Assembly: GCA_951394045.1 (NCBI GenBank)
Contig: OX595985.1
Location: 5,332,001 to 5,396,000 of the forward strand
Source: Nitzschia sp. DOCU1
Lineage: Eukaryota > Bacillariophyta > Bacillariophyceae > Bacillariales > Bacillariaceae
DNA length: 64,000 bases
Direction of reading: 5' to 3'
A model generated the notes under the pieces. The model made no database searches. It was not told the DNA's origin and saw only the letters and a list, made by a program, of their open reading frames with translations. Position numbers and translations under genes: made by a program. Positions 50,100 through 60,755 of the stretch are shown piece by piece (positions within the stretch are counted from its first letter, which is position 1; each line of letters starts with the position of its first letter).

Positions 50100-50268
50100 G
50101 GGGCGCCAATAGACTGTTATCCCGCATCTTCCACTTTGTTATTCGCAATATAATACACTGCAAAACCCCACTAGCTCGGACCCCGACTGATTCTAAAACC
50201 AGGATTGTGCATTACGTTAGCGATAGTAGATGTAATTTCGTAAATCGCTATGCATTTTCGACGATTAT

Positions 50269-52004
50269 TTATGTATGTTGTTCTTCAGCGAACCTCGCCT
50301 CGAGCTCAACAATGTGCCGCTGTAGTTGCAACTTGTCCAGCTCTAGTTGAGACACCTTGAGTTGGAGTTGGGCAATCTCGTCCTTCAGTTCGTACACAAT
50401 GTCTTCGTGTTCTTCGTCGGCCCTTTCTTCAAACGCACCCATTACACAGCTGATATGAAAGCTTTTCTCTCCCTCGTCATCAGTATTGCAAGTGAATGTA
50501 CAGGTACTCGTAGATCCCATGTCGTCATCATGACCCTCAGTACGAATGGAAGAGTTCGGATTGAAGTCAGACAATGTCATAGGGGTACCAATAGATTCTT
50601 CGTCAGCATCGGCATAAGTAATTTCGAGAGGGGGAGGGGCTTCGAGAGCGGGCGGGGCTTGGGCAATAGCTCCGATAGGCCCAGAATTCAGAGCCTTCAT
50701 TTCCCTTGCAAATTCCGAGCCTTTCTTCTCTCTCCGTTTATTGCCCACCCATCTGTCAAACTTGTTCTCCAATTTCAAGCCATAAGCCCCTGTCTCTTTA
50801 CACAAGGCGCAGCGTGCATGCAGTACAAGGTGGCGCAAGCATACGTAGAGCTTACGTTTGTTGAGGTTCGCCTTCAGATGTTCAACATTCCCGAATTCAA
50901 ATATAGTGTCCTTGGTCCGCTTGGCGCTAGTAAGGAGAACCCTCATACAATTCTCAATGTCAATTGCCTCTTCGTCAAAGGTGTCAAACTTTTGTCCATC
51001 GAACATAGGATTGTCCGGTTGGACAGGTCTCAATTTCACGCCACCTGACCACTGTTTAAACTGTTGAAGTTCGTCAGAAGAGCTGGGAATTGCCACGTAA
51101 TTACCGGTTTCTTCGTCATCAAACTCAAGGCGGGGGTGAGAACCGGTAAGTCGACTAAGGCTTCTAAAAGCATCCGCCAGAGAAGTGGTCTTCTTGAAGA
51201 ATGCTCGCACGAGAATCACCAGTCGGCTCATGTGCGTCATCTTATCATCGTATTCCAAATAAGGAAACCGAAGTTTAAACGCCATCAACGCAATAATAAA
51301 GAACTCCAGGTGCTGTTCTCCCTTGTCCTCGTCATTCCGCCTACTGTTACCGGTAGTCTCGACCTTACGCTTTTCCGTCACCAGATCATGAATCTTGTTG
51401 CATATGGAACTCCAATAGCCGTTCGTCTCCCCACGTTTGCTGGCCCCTATATTCAAAAATGTCACGACAATCTTTCCAGTCTTGGTGTCTACTCTGGCAC
51501 GAAATTTCTTCAACTTCAATACGTCAGCGAATGTCACACCATTACCGCCCTCTTGCTTAAGAGCCCAAATGAAGTAGATTGCATGCGTGGCAACATTGTC
51601 AAAGTTCGCAGAAATCCTGGCAAGAGTGAGAACCCTAACAGCCTCTGTGGGTTCCCAATCTAACGAATTAAGCTCAGGATCTCCGAAGAACACAACATCG
51701 TTCGGATGCATTTCCTTAGCCTTTCCGTCGGAGTAACCTGCTGTTCTTCTTCCCACCGCTCAAAGTGCCTCCTGTGCGCATGTACCTCACTAACGCGCGG
51801 GGGCGGGGGCGGGGACGGCAAAGGCGAAGGCGTCCTACTGGCATCGTACAGGACATCGCGAACAACCGACGAATTCGCAGATTCCTCAAAATCGCACCGT
51901 TCGTTCATCAAAGCTTCCGCATATGCCGCGCACTCCGCATACAACATGTCGGAGTAGTCGTCGCTGTCGACGCTTTCGTCGCCTGCACGAATTTGTTTCG
52001 TCAT
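50269..52004 (-). CDS. Unknown protein with C-terminal coiled coil, probably one gene with a frameshift
   Basis: The main frame, from the ATG at 51709-51711 (MHPNDVVFFGDPELN), gives 480 residues. A helical core is followed by a Cys pair (HARCALCKETG), an acidic linker, and a heptad coiled coil at the C-terminus (ELKDEIAQLQLKVSQLELDKLQ). A second frame, from the ATG at 52004 (MTKQIRAGDESVDSDD...), overlaps the first and looks like its N-terminus; the two would join by one base near 51,740 (ERWEEEQQ to GYSDGKAKEM). No family recognised. The N-terminal part contains the sequence that is expanded into the array at 25,018. Confidence 0.5.
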
Positions 52005-53350
52005 TGTAACACTCTATCCTATTTCTATTCTGACTTCACAGGGCGGACCTAAAAAAATGAGCTAGAAACATCGCAACCTCTGGGTAGGTACGTACAACTA
52101 TCTACTTTAGAATATCTTGGCAATACAGCTCTGCACTATTGGTTAGGCCCCTACCCTACAGCCACCATTCTTCACCCCGACAGGGAAACAAAGAATTCAA
52201 GTATTCTACACTAGATTGAGTTAAAAACTATAGTGCAACGAATAATTACGAAAATTATCAAACAGGCTAGAGAAGCTCCGAAGTGGGATCGGTTTTTCTA
52301 AGCATTGATTTACGACGAAAAACGATTTTCGACCGAAACTAATGGTTACAGAAACCTACGAGAATTGACAGAACCAGGTTGGTCGCTTGCTACCGATCCT
52401 TCTAGTCCGCAAGTCTTCGAATGAAAGTAAGAGTTCCAAGACGTTGAGCAGCAAGGCCAACCAAAAGACTTCGAATGAGAATAGTAGTGGGACTGTGCAT
52501 CGAGACGAGTTGACAGAACCAGGTAGCAAGGCCGACCGAAGGGCTTCGAATGAGAGTAGTAGTGAGACGATTTCGAGAAAAGAACAGCTTGCGTCGAGAC
52601 GAATTGACAGAACCAGGTTTGTCGCTTGCTACCGATCCTACTCACCTCCTGAAATCCAAGATCCGCCAAACGCTCAAGATCAAATCCGGTGCCGCGGCGT
52701 CGAGACGAGTTGACAGAACCAGGTAGCAAGGCCGACCGAAGGGCTTCGAATGAGAGTAGTAGTGAGACGATTTCAAGAAAAGAACAGCTTGCGTCGAGAC
52801 GAATTGACAGACGAATCCTTCCACTTACCCCATCACGGTCGTCATAAGCGAATCGTTGCCCCAAGAAATTATGTGACAAACCGAAACGTCGTGGCGGCGA
52901 GTTGCGTCCCATGCCTGGCGGACTACTGGCAGACAGTTCTGCGAGCGGCGGCTGCAGCGCAGTCACGGGCACGACAATGGCGGTTTGGAACAAAAAACGT
53001 CCGACAAAGCAGCTTTCTTGGAAGGCAAATTCTGGATGAGTCCTTCACAACCGGTACAATCATCCATTCATTGAGTGCCTTTGAATGAGCCGGAGAGATG
53101 TCTCCATGGTCATTGTTTGCTTTGATTCCACAACATGAGAAAAACCATCAAAACCGATTCCAGCGGTGTTCGGGCGATTTTCAGTATTTTTCGTAAAAAG
53201 CGCGCGTGATTTACCCGAATTTTCTAAGTAATATCGGCAGTTTTTTCATCGTGAGGATTTCTTATATTTTGCTCTTCACTTCGTACCCTTGAGGCGCCGG
53301 CAGGGCCCCTACCCCACCGCGCCATCGTTTTTCATGGTCTCCCCAGGGAG
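52005..53350. other. Intergenic with the second complex repeat block
   Basis: Copy 2 of the repeat block occupies 52,528-52,892 (below). The remainder, including 53,000-53,350, shows no credible gene. Confidence 0.5.
52528..52892 (+). repeat. Complex repeat block, copy 2
   Basis: Unit at 52528-52694, partial unit at 52728-52810, then the same tail (52811-52892) as at 50012-50099. Order and spacing match 49,732-50,099, so this is a duplicated segment, not independent units. Confidence 0.75.
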
Positions 53351-53502
53351 CGTTATTTCCCCGAAGAAGTGGCGTATACAGTCCAGTTAGTCAAGCCGGG
53401 TGTTCGTATCCCGCGCGTAATGCCATAATATTTTGTTACAATGACTTTTATTGTTGTTACTACGTTTTGAGTGGCTCCGCGTCACTCCGTCGATCATTTC
53501 TC
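53351..53502 (+). repeat. 5' LTR of E3
   Basis: Identical to 59461-59612; followed by GGTTTATCAGACCCA, the candidate primer site (reverse complement has an anticodon-like loop CTGATAA closed by GGGT and ACC). Confidence 0.9.
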
Positions 53503-54065
53503 GGTTTATCAGACCCAAATGCTAACTACAATACCTGGGGAGGTTTTGACAATACCTGGCTCTTCGATTGATGAAGGAAGAGTCGGCGAAAGAGCGAAAA
53601 GAAAGAGGCTCATGGTCGTCAACCATGTTTCGTGTTGAGCATCGCGAAACGACGATTCAGCTGGCGTTGCTCGCTTCGGGCACGCACAGCCGTCTCGCCA
53701 TACGGGTGGACGCACCCACACGCACTCTATGCTCGGAGGGCGGCAGCACGGGTTCACTCCGGTGTCGTGGCAACCGGAGAAACCCTTAAGTAAAATTGAC
53801 CACGTCAGACGGAGCATATGCTTTTGTCTTGATGGGCATATATGGACGACGACGTGTCACTTTATTTTCCCACTCTCTAAGCCAATCAGATGTGACGAAG
53901 ACGAAAAAGGAAATCCAAAAGATGTGCTGCCTCTCAATGCCGACGATTCGCACCTCGGCTCGATGTTTTGTCGTTCTTGAGATGATGTTTGCGTTTTTCC
54001 TCACACCGAAACTCTTGTTATCTTGAGAACTTGTTGCGTTATCTTTTACTCTCTTTATTGTTACG

Positions 54066-55547
54066 ATGGCTGCTGCTGCTGTTGATCCTGCTGTCCAGGA
54101 ATTTGCTGACTACCTTGGCGGCATTCTTGGTTTCGATGCTGAGATTGTCGAGGCGTTGAGCTGGCAGGGATACTCAAAGTTTGATGATGTGAAAGGTATC
54201 GTTGACGAGGATGAGTTGGATGCTTTGTTTTCCGCCATCCGGCGCCCTGGCGGTACCATATTCAACAATAACAACGTGGAGATCAACAACCCCGGTACCT
54301 TCATGGGGACCAATCAGCAGAAACGCTTCCGTCAATTGGTTTACTACATCCATTACATGGAGACAGTCCAAAGGCAGTTTGTCGTTGCGGAGGCTTCGCT
54401 TGGCCGTTTGACCAGATTGTGGAAGTTCAAGGTTGACCTGGATAGGGTGAAGAAAGACGGCAACCCTACCCTACCGGATAAGTTTACTACTGGCAAAAAG
54501 TCGAGGGAGACCATCGAAGACATTGAATCATGGATTGGTTCTTCCTATGGAACCGAAGGGACTCCCCTGGAGTATGTCATTCGTCCCGAAGTTCAGTTGC
54601 CTGCCACCGACCCCGGTTTTGGGAATCCCACATTTCGTTCCGAATTGGTTCGCCGTGCGCACCACACCGGTGACACCTACCAGATTGATAACGAAATGGT
54701 GTTTAACCTTATGCGCCATGTTACTCATGGCACAGATGCATGGGCATTCGTCAAGCAGTTTGATCGCACCAAGGATGGGCGGGGCGCGTACTTGTCTTTC
54801 AAGGCGCAGTATGCTGGTGCCTCGCACATCAGCCAGGTTAAGAATAAGGCGGAGAATACCCTGAACACTATCTTTTGGAACGGCAAGGCTCGGAATTTTC
54901 AATGGGATGGTTTCATTGCGCGCCACAGGAGTGCTTTTGCTGACCTTGAGGCGTATGGAGAAGGCCGAACTGAAGAGGCCAAGGTACGAAATTTACTCTC
55001 CAGTATTACTGACGAGCGTCTTGCTGTCGCGAAGGGAGTTGTTTTCTCGAATGCTACGCTGTTGACGAATTATCAGCTGGCCATCGATTATCTTGGAGGC
55101 CAACTGGATGCAGCTGAGACCATGGTGAAATCAGCACCGGCGAGGAATATTTCGAGCACCGCTAGCTCCGGTGGCGACGGACGGGGTAATGGATATCAAG
55201 CCAAAGGACGTGGTGGAAGAGGCCGAGGACGAGGTTTTGGACGAGGTGTTGGTAGAGGTGGTCGAGGCCGCGGGCGTGGAGGTGGAGGAAGATTTTCCGA
55301 ATCCGGCCACTTGTTGAACAACGGCTCGTACCCCTTTGCTATCTGGAACACGTTCACAAAAGAAGAAAAAGATTATGTTATGGAATTAAAGCGCAAGGCG
55401 GGGAATCGCAATGTATCAAGCGCAAAGTCGGAAGAAACACCTACAACAATTTCAACCGGTCAAAATGAAGCTGCTAGCTCCACCTCTACCATGAGCGTGG
55501 ACAACAGCCATGTTGCGTCTTCAATGACCCAACGAAAGAAAGACTGA
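54066..55547 (+). CDS. Gag of E3
   Basis: 493 residues. SAM-like helical N-terminus (EFADYLGGILGFDAEIVEAL, about 12-60), capsid-like region (about 150-350), then an RGG box (about 375-412: GGRGRGRGFGRG...). No zinc knuckle. It ends ...TQRKKD-TGA at 55545-55547. The same frame is open beyond the stop and leads straight to the protease. Confidence 0.85.
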   Translation: MAAAAVDPAVQEFADYLGGILGFDAEIVEALSWQGYSKFDDVKGIVDEDELDALFSAIRRPGGTIFNNNNVEINNPGTFMGTNQQKRFRQLVYYIHYMETVQRQFVVAEASLGRLTRLWKFKVDLDRVKKDGNPTLPDKFTTGKKSRETIEDIESWIGSSYGTEGTPLEYVIRPEVQLPATDPGFGNPTFRSELVRRAHHTGDTYQIDNEMVFNLMRHVTHGTDAWAFVKQFDRTKDGRGAYLSFKAQYAGASHISQVKNKAENTLNTIFWNGKARNFQWDGFIARHRSAFADLEAYGEGRTEEAKVRNLLSSITDERLAVAKGVVFSNATLLTNYQLAIDYLGGQLDAAETMVKSAPARNISSTASSGGDGRGNGYQAKGRGGRGRGRGFGRGVGRGGRGRGRGGGGRFSESGHLLNNGSYPFAIWNTFTKEEKDYVMELKRKAGNRNVSSAKSEETPTTISTGQNEAASSTSTMSVDNSHVASSMTQRKKD

Positions 55548-58500
55548 AACATCCACTCACAACAGCGTGGCATTTCTTGGCTACGGCGGATTGTTGCATC
55601 TTATTCATCCGACACACACACACTTACATCTCGTTGCGAACTAGATTCGCACGCTGACACATGCGCTTTCTCTCTCGAACATTGTTTTGTACTACATACT
55701 TACAACACCAACATCAACGTCAGCGGCTTCCATGACAGTATGGAACCGATCAGAAATGTTATCGAGGCCCTCGTGGCCGTGGCGTATGATTGCCCGGTAA
55801 CTATGCACACTTACATTCTTCTGTTTGATCATTCACTCGTTTTACCTAATATGTCTTGTCATCTTTTGTGCCCTGACCAACTGAGGGAAAACCAAATAAT
55901 TGTTAATGACGTGGCCTTGCAACGCATCCCACCGGATAAACGAGCAGCCACCGACCACAGTATTATGGATCCCAAAAGCGGGTTACACATCCCGTTACAA
56001 TACGACAAGCCCTTTTCATATTTCCATGTCAGGAAACCGACTCGAGCCGAGGCTACCGATCCCATCAACTACACACATGTCCGTATGACCAGCGAGTTGG
56101 AATGGAGGCCATCGGATTCTAATTCGAATCTCGTGGAAGAGCATCTTCGGCGACAAGTCGGTGGAGATTCTTATTTTAATTCGATTTCCGCTACGCAAAC
56201 GACGAATTTGTTCTCTCTTTCCTCTTTCCTACAGGCTGAGGAACGTATCTGCTCTGCATTTCACAACCTTGCTCTCGCCACCGCTTTAGGGGACAGAGTA
56301 ATGGCCACGCTTTCTGCGATGAAAACGGCAGCGAAATCTACGCTTGTGACCGCTGACCAATTAGCGCGACGATGGCGTATCAGTCTGGAAGCGGCGCAAC
56401 GAACGTTAACGAAGACTACGCAACGAGCTGTCAGAGACTGGAGCCGAGTTTCAGGGGACCGATTATTTCGGCCAACGGAATATGCACTACGATACAGACG
56501 ACTTCGGAGCAAAATGTTTGTCGACGTGTTGAGGGCAACACTTGTATGGCCGTCTACTCCACGCCTTTCCAATGGGTAGCTGGTTTTCCACTCTCGAAGG
56601 AATCTGAAGTTCACACTACCTTGGATAGGGTTTTTCGTACCGTGGGATTCCCAGAATCCATTGTTCCTGACTCCGCTCTCTCTCTCACTAAAGGCGAATT
56701 CTTGAAACGGTGTCAACGCGCACAGGTTCCTATTCTACCAGTCGAACCTTATCGACACAACCAGTCGCAAGCCGAGAATGCGATTCGTGAAGTCAGTCGG
56801 CTTTACGAGCGGACGATGCTGGCCCGAAACGTTCCTGCTTGTCTCTGGGACCGTTGTTATGTCACATGCGCGGAACAACGTAGTCACACTGCCTTAGGTC
56901 ATCCTGAGCAGAACGGTGAATGTGCAGCGACGATAGCTTCAGGGGACACTGCGGATATCTCGCATCTAATTAACTTCGGGTTCTACGATTGGTGCTGGGC
57001 CCGGTCACCACGAGAGTCGAGCCAGCCTCAGAAACAATTGTGTCGTTGGCTAGGACCAAGCTTCGATGTTCCTGATGTTCTTTGCCAAGCTGTTCTCACC
57101 TCGAACGGTAGCATTTTGCACCGCTCTTCTGTTATTCCACTCTCGCAGGACGAACACCAGAACGAGGATATTAAGCAAATGAAGGTGGAGTTTACCGAGA
57201 AGCTTGCGGCGAAGCTTGGCGAACGAATTAAAGGTATTGAAAAGAAGCCAGACGAATTGCTTTTGTGAAAGAGTTTGTTGACCACAGGCGTGACGGCACG
57301 GCTCTGAACTTGGACGACGGATTCATCGAACGAGCGGGACAGAAGATCCCGAAGCGCACCACGAAAGGCTGGGATATTTGTGCTGAATTAAATGACGGGA
57401 GTACCTTGTGGATCCCGCTAAAGGACGCGAAGGAGGCCTACCCAGTGCAGCTGGCCGAATATGCGGTTGCGAATAAGCTCGTTTCGGAACCAGCGTTCGC
57501 ATGGTGGGTTCCGTTCACCCTCAAGAAAAGAGACAGTGTTTTAAAAGCCGTGAAACGTCCTGCCGTGCGACGCAAAAATGAAAAGTTCGGAATTGAAGTT
57601 CCGGGGCCGATGGATGTTGCTCGTGCACTGGAAATCGATCGTGAGACCGGAACGCAACACTGGGCCAACGCCATGGCCAAGGAAGTTAAGACGGTCTTAC
57701 CGGCTCTCAAAGTACTTGATTCGGAGGAAAAAGTCCCGGTCGGATCGCAGCTGATCGACTTAATGGTTGTCTTTGATGTCAAAATGGACCTCACCCGTAA
57801 GGCGAGGATCTGTGCGAGGGGCGACCAAACTGAACCGCCATCTTCCGTCACATACGCGAGCGTTGTGACAAGGGAAAGTATTTGTCTCGCATTCTTACTC
57901 GCGTCTTTGAACGGTTTGTCTGTTCTCTCTGCTGATATAGCTGGCGCCTATCTAAACGCACCATGTGCCGAAAGAGTTCACACTATACTTGGACCTGAGT
58001 TCGGAGCACTACAAGGCAAGACGGCTGTGATAGTAAAGGCCCTCTACGGGTTAAAATCTGCTGGATTTTCATGGAGAAGCTACTGTGCCAAGACTCTTAG
58101 AGAGGAATTGGGGTTCACTCCGTGCCGTGCCGATATGGACGTCTGGTTTCGAGAAGGCGTCAAGCCGAATGGAGAAAAATATTATGAGTATTTGTTGGTC
58201 TACACGGATGATTTATTGGCGATAAGTATGGACCCGAAATTTATTCTCGACGATCTTAACAAGCGTTTCTTGCTCAAAGAGGACTCGGTTGGAGAGCCTA
58301 CGAGGTATCTTGGTGCAACGATTTCGAAGTTTTGGATCGATGGTGACCCTCTACCGAAATGGGCGATCGGTTCAGGGGACTACATCAAGGAGGCAATTCG
58401 TGTGATCAAATCGAGGCTTTCGCAGATGGAGCTTGAGTTAAAATCTGGAGCAAGCGCACCGTTCCCATCTGGTTACAAGCCGGAATTGGATGTCACCTCA

Positions 58501-59280
58501 CTACTCAACGACGAAGGTGCTACTTTTTATATGCAATGCGTGGGAATTTTACGTTGGATTGTGGAGCTCGGTCGCATCGATATTTGTGCCGAGACGTCGA
58601 TGTTGGCTGCGTACAATGCGTGTCCAAGGGATGGCCACCTGAAGGCAGCCCTCCATGTTTTTGCCTATTTGAATAATCATGAGCGATCTAATCTTGTGAT
58701 GGATGATGGGTATCCGGACCACTTGCCGGATTTACCGAAGCACGAATGGAAGGAATTTTATCCATGGGCGAGCGATGACTGGCCGCCTGACGCTCCAACT
58801 CCCCTTGGAAAACCCGTGGTAATTGTTATGTTTGTTGATGCTTCTCATGCTGCTAACGTTGTGACTCGTCAGTCAAGAACAGGTGTTTTGATTTGGGTTA
58901 ATCGTGCCCCTATCGTTTGGTATTCGAAAAAGCAGAATTCTATTGAGACGAGTTCTTTTGGCTCGGAGTTTATGGCGTTGAAGACAGGCGTTGAGCTTTT
59001 GGAAGCCCTACGTTACAAACTACGAATGCTGGGCGTGTCAATCGATGGCTATGCTCATGTTCTTGTTGATAATATGTCGGTTGTTTGCAATACGAGCGTG
59101 CCCGAATCGACGTTGAAGAAAAAGTCGAATTCAATTGCTTATCACTACGTGCGATCAAAAGCGGCGGCTGATATCCTACGAATCGGTTATGTTAATACGA
59201 AGGCGAATCTTGCCGATATGCTGACTAAGGTTCAGAATGGAGCGGAGCGAAAGGAGCTTGCAAGACAGGTGTTGTTCTAA
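55548..59280 (+). pseudogene. Pol of E3, in frame with Gag behind one TGA, with two frameshifts
   Basis: Directly behind the Gag stop the same frame codes for the protease (SRCELDSHADTCAFS, near 55,625-55,670) and the integrase start (SKMFVDVL). A one-base slip near 56,530 moves to the frame with GNTCMAVYSTPFQW, DSALSLTK and QSQAENAIREV. A second slip at 57,255-57,268, in a TTTT run, leads to the reverse transcriptase (KALYGLKSAGFSW, YTDDLLAIS) and RNase H (FVDASHAANVVTRQSRTG, LVDNMSVV), which are intact to 59280. An ATG at 55740 could start Pol separately but lies downstream of the protease motif. With identical LTRs, the breaks are young, copied or sequence errors. Confidence 0.8.
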
Positions 59281-59460
59281 TTCGCGTCTGACGCGTCGAG
59301 GGGGTGGCCTAAGCTTGTTGGCCATTCGTGTTGGACGTCCTGCGATAGGGCAGGTACCTCGGAATGATTTTGATGATGTTGTTGTTATTGGGTTTTGGCC
59401 TTGGATTGGAAAATAGTGCGATGTGATCGAATCCCTAGCTCCGTCTCCCATCGAGGGGAC

Positions 59461-59612
59461 CGTTATTTCCCCGAAGAAGTGGCGTATACAGTCCAGTTAG
59501 TCAAGCCGGGTGTTCGTATCCCGCGCGTAATGCCATAATATTTTGTTACAATGACTTTTATTGTTGTTACTACGTTTTGAGTGGCTCCGCGTCACTCCGT
59601 CGATCATTTCTC
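59461..59612 (+). repeat. 3' LTR of E3
   Basis: Identical to the 5' copy; preceded by the purine tract GAGGGGAC at 59453-59460. Confidence 0.9.
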
Positions 59613-59911
59613 GGGAGAGCCACGGACCATTATCGAGGGTGAAGGAGCGGGTGCCGTTCTCGCTCGCGCGCGCCTACCTTGAACTCTGGGCCAATACTGT
59701 AGGATTTGTGAAACTTATCCATGACTGGTAAAGATCAATGAAGCGCTGACGTTGTGAGAAGGCGAAACCAGGTTCAAATAGGGTCGCCAAGTGGAAGCAT
59801 CAGACGGGAAAGATACGACGTAGCGCCGCCGACGAGAGAAGGAAAGCTGATGCAACGATGGAACTCTGCTCGCAGTCTATTGATCATTCCAGTTGATAAC
59901 CACTTTCGACA

Positions 59912-60547
59912 ATGAAGTACCTCTTTTCTGTTTCCCTCGTTCTTGCCTCGACGGCGGATGCATTCGCTCCGAAGGCGTTCGGAATCGGCCGTTGTGCGGA
60001 TAGCTCATTGTCCGCCGAAATTCGGCCAAAGACAGAAAAGGCTAAAGAATTGGCATTTGGCTGGGATGGAACCACCGCTCTTGGTGGCGCCGTCGAAGTG
60101 GCCAAACCCACGCGAATGTTAGATGCTATTCGGGCGGCCGGAGAGACCATCCCTGATGAATGCGAAGTTTTCAACGCCAATGTTGAAATGTCTGCAGACG
60201 ACCTCAAGTTCGAAGAAGTGATGGAAATCATCGACACTCACTACGAGACTGGACTTATTGAATTTAAGAATGGTGACATCGTCAACAAACCTGGAGAAAA
60301 CGAAGGATCCGCTAAGTTGCTTAGCTATGCCGCTCTCTCTGGAATGGATAAGGACACAACTCTTAAACTGTGGGGACAATACTACCGTGAGGTTCTCAAG
60401 GACCCCGAAGGCACCTCCCACCAAAACATCCGAAACTTCATGAAGTATGGCTGGGAGGGTGTCCCGTTTGAGAACGGAATTGCGTTGACCCGAAAGAACG
60501 CCGGCGATGGCGAGTGGGACGCATTCGCCGAAAGTTGGATTCCATAG
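59912..60547 (+). CDS. HopJ-family protein with plastid-targeting presequence
   Basis: 211 residues. Residues 1-18 form a signal peptide (YLFSVSLVLASTADAF), followed by AFAPK, the Phe-based motif that directs proteins into complex plastids of diatoms. The mature part, from about residue 95, matches the HopJ type III effector family fold: FEEVMEIIDTHYETG, KPGENEGSAKLL, LWGQYYREVLKDPEGTSHQN and RNFMKYGWEGVPFENG. Despite its name the family is widespread in algae and bacteria and its biochemical role is unclear. It probably resides in the plastid. The gene is convergent with the START-domain gene (208 bp apart) and about 300 bp from E3, whose LTR might affect it. Confidence 0.85.
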   Translation: MKYLFSVSLVLASTADAFAPKAFGIGRCADSSLSAEIRPKTEKAKELAFGWDGTTALGGAVEVAKPTRMLDAIRAAGETIPDECEVFNANVEMSADDLKFEEVMEIIDTHYETGLIEFKNGDIVNKPGENEGSAKLLSYAALSGMDKDTTLKLWGQYYREVLKDPEGTSHQNIRNFMKYGWEGVPFENGIALTRKNAGDGEWDAFAESWIP

Positions 60548-60755
60548 AAGCTTTCATAAAATTTTAGTTCGAGTAAAGGATTGCTTACGTCGAACTACCA
60601 TGGTTGGGTCCACAAATTATATGTCGGCCTATTAGAACTGCTATTTTTTGCATTCCAGTTTGCAAACCCGCATGTTTTCGTTGCATCAAGAGCAAGGTGG
60701 GACCATAGGGTATTTGATGTTCAACAAATACTACAAGGTTGGTTATATAGGTCTA

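Larger units (their letters stand above)
53351..59612 (+). mobile_element. Ty1/copia retrotransposon with identical LTRs (E3)
   Basis: 6,262 bp with 152-bp LTRs that are identical by eye and a 5-bp target duplication GGGAG (53346-53350 and 59613-59617). The LTRs begin CGTTATTT and end CATTTCTC, not TG...CA. The inner side of the 5' LTR carries the same primer site as E1. Gag and Pol are in one frame separated by a TGA, and Pol has two later frameshifts. It lies about 300 bp upstream of the HopJ-family gene. Confidence 0.9.

Noticed and set aside
53370..53425. tRNA-like sequence in the E3 LTR (TGGCGT and ATGCCA ends, a GTTCGTATCC box)
   Set aside because: Only about 56 bases lie between the paired ends, too short for a tRNA, and no anticodon arm can be drawn; the box B match is imperfect.
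53509..54026. Several frames of about 70-100 codons on both strands in the E3 leader
   Set aside because: They lie between the primer site and Gag, overlap each other and have no protein-like motif.
57255..57268. Programmed -1 frameshift site in E3 Pol at a TTTT run
   Set aside because: No canonical slippery heptamer or clear downstream structure was seen, and another frameshift occurs upstream; simple damage or sequence error is likelier.
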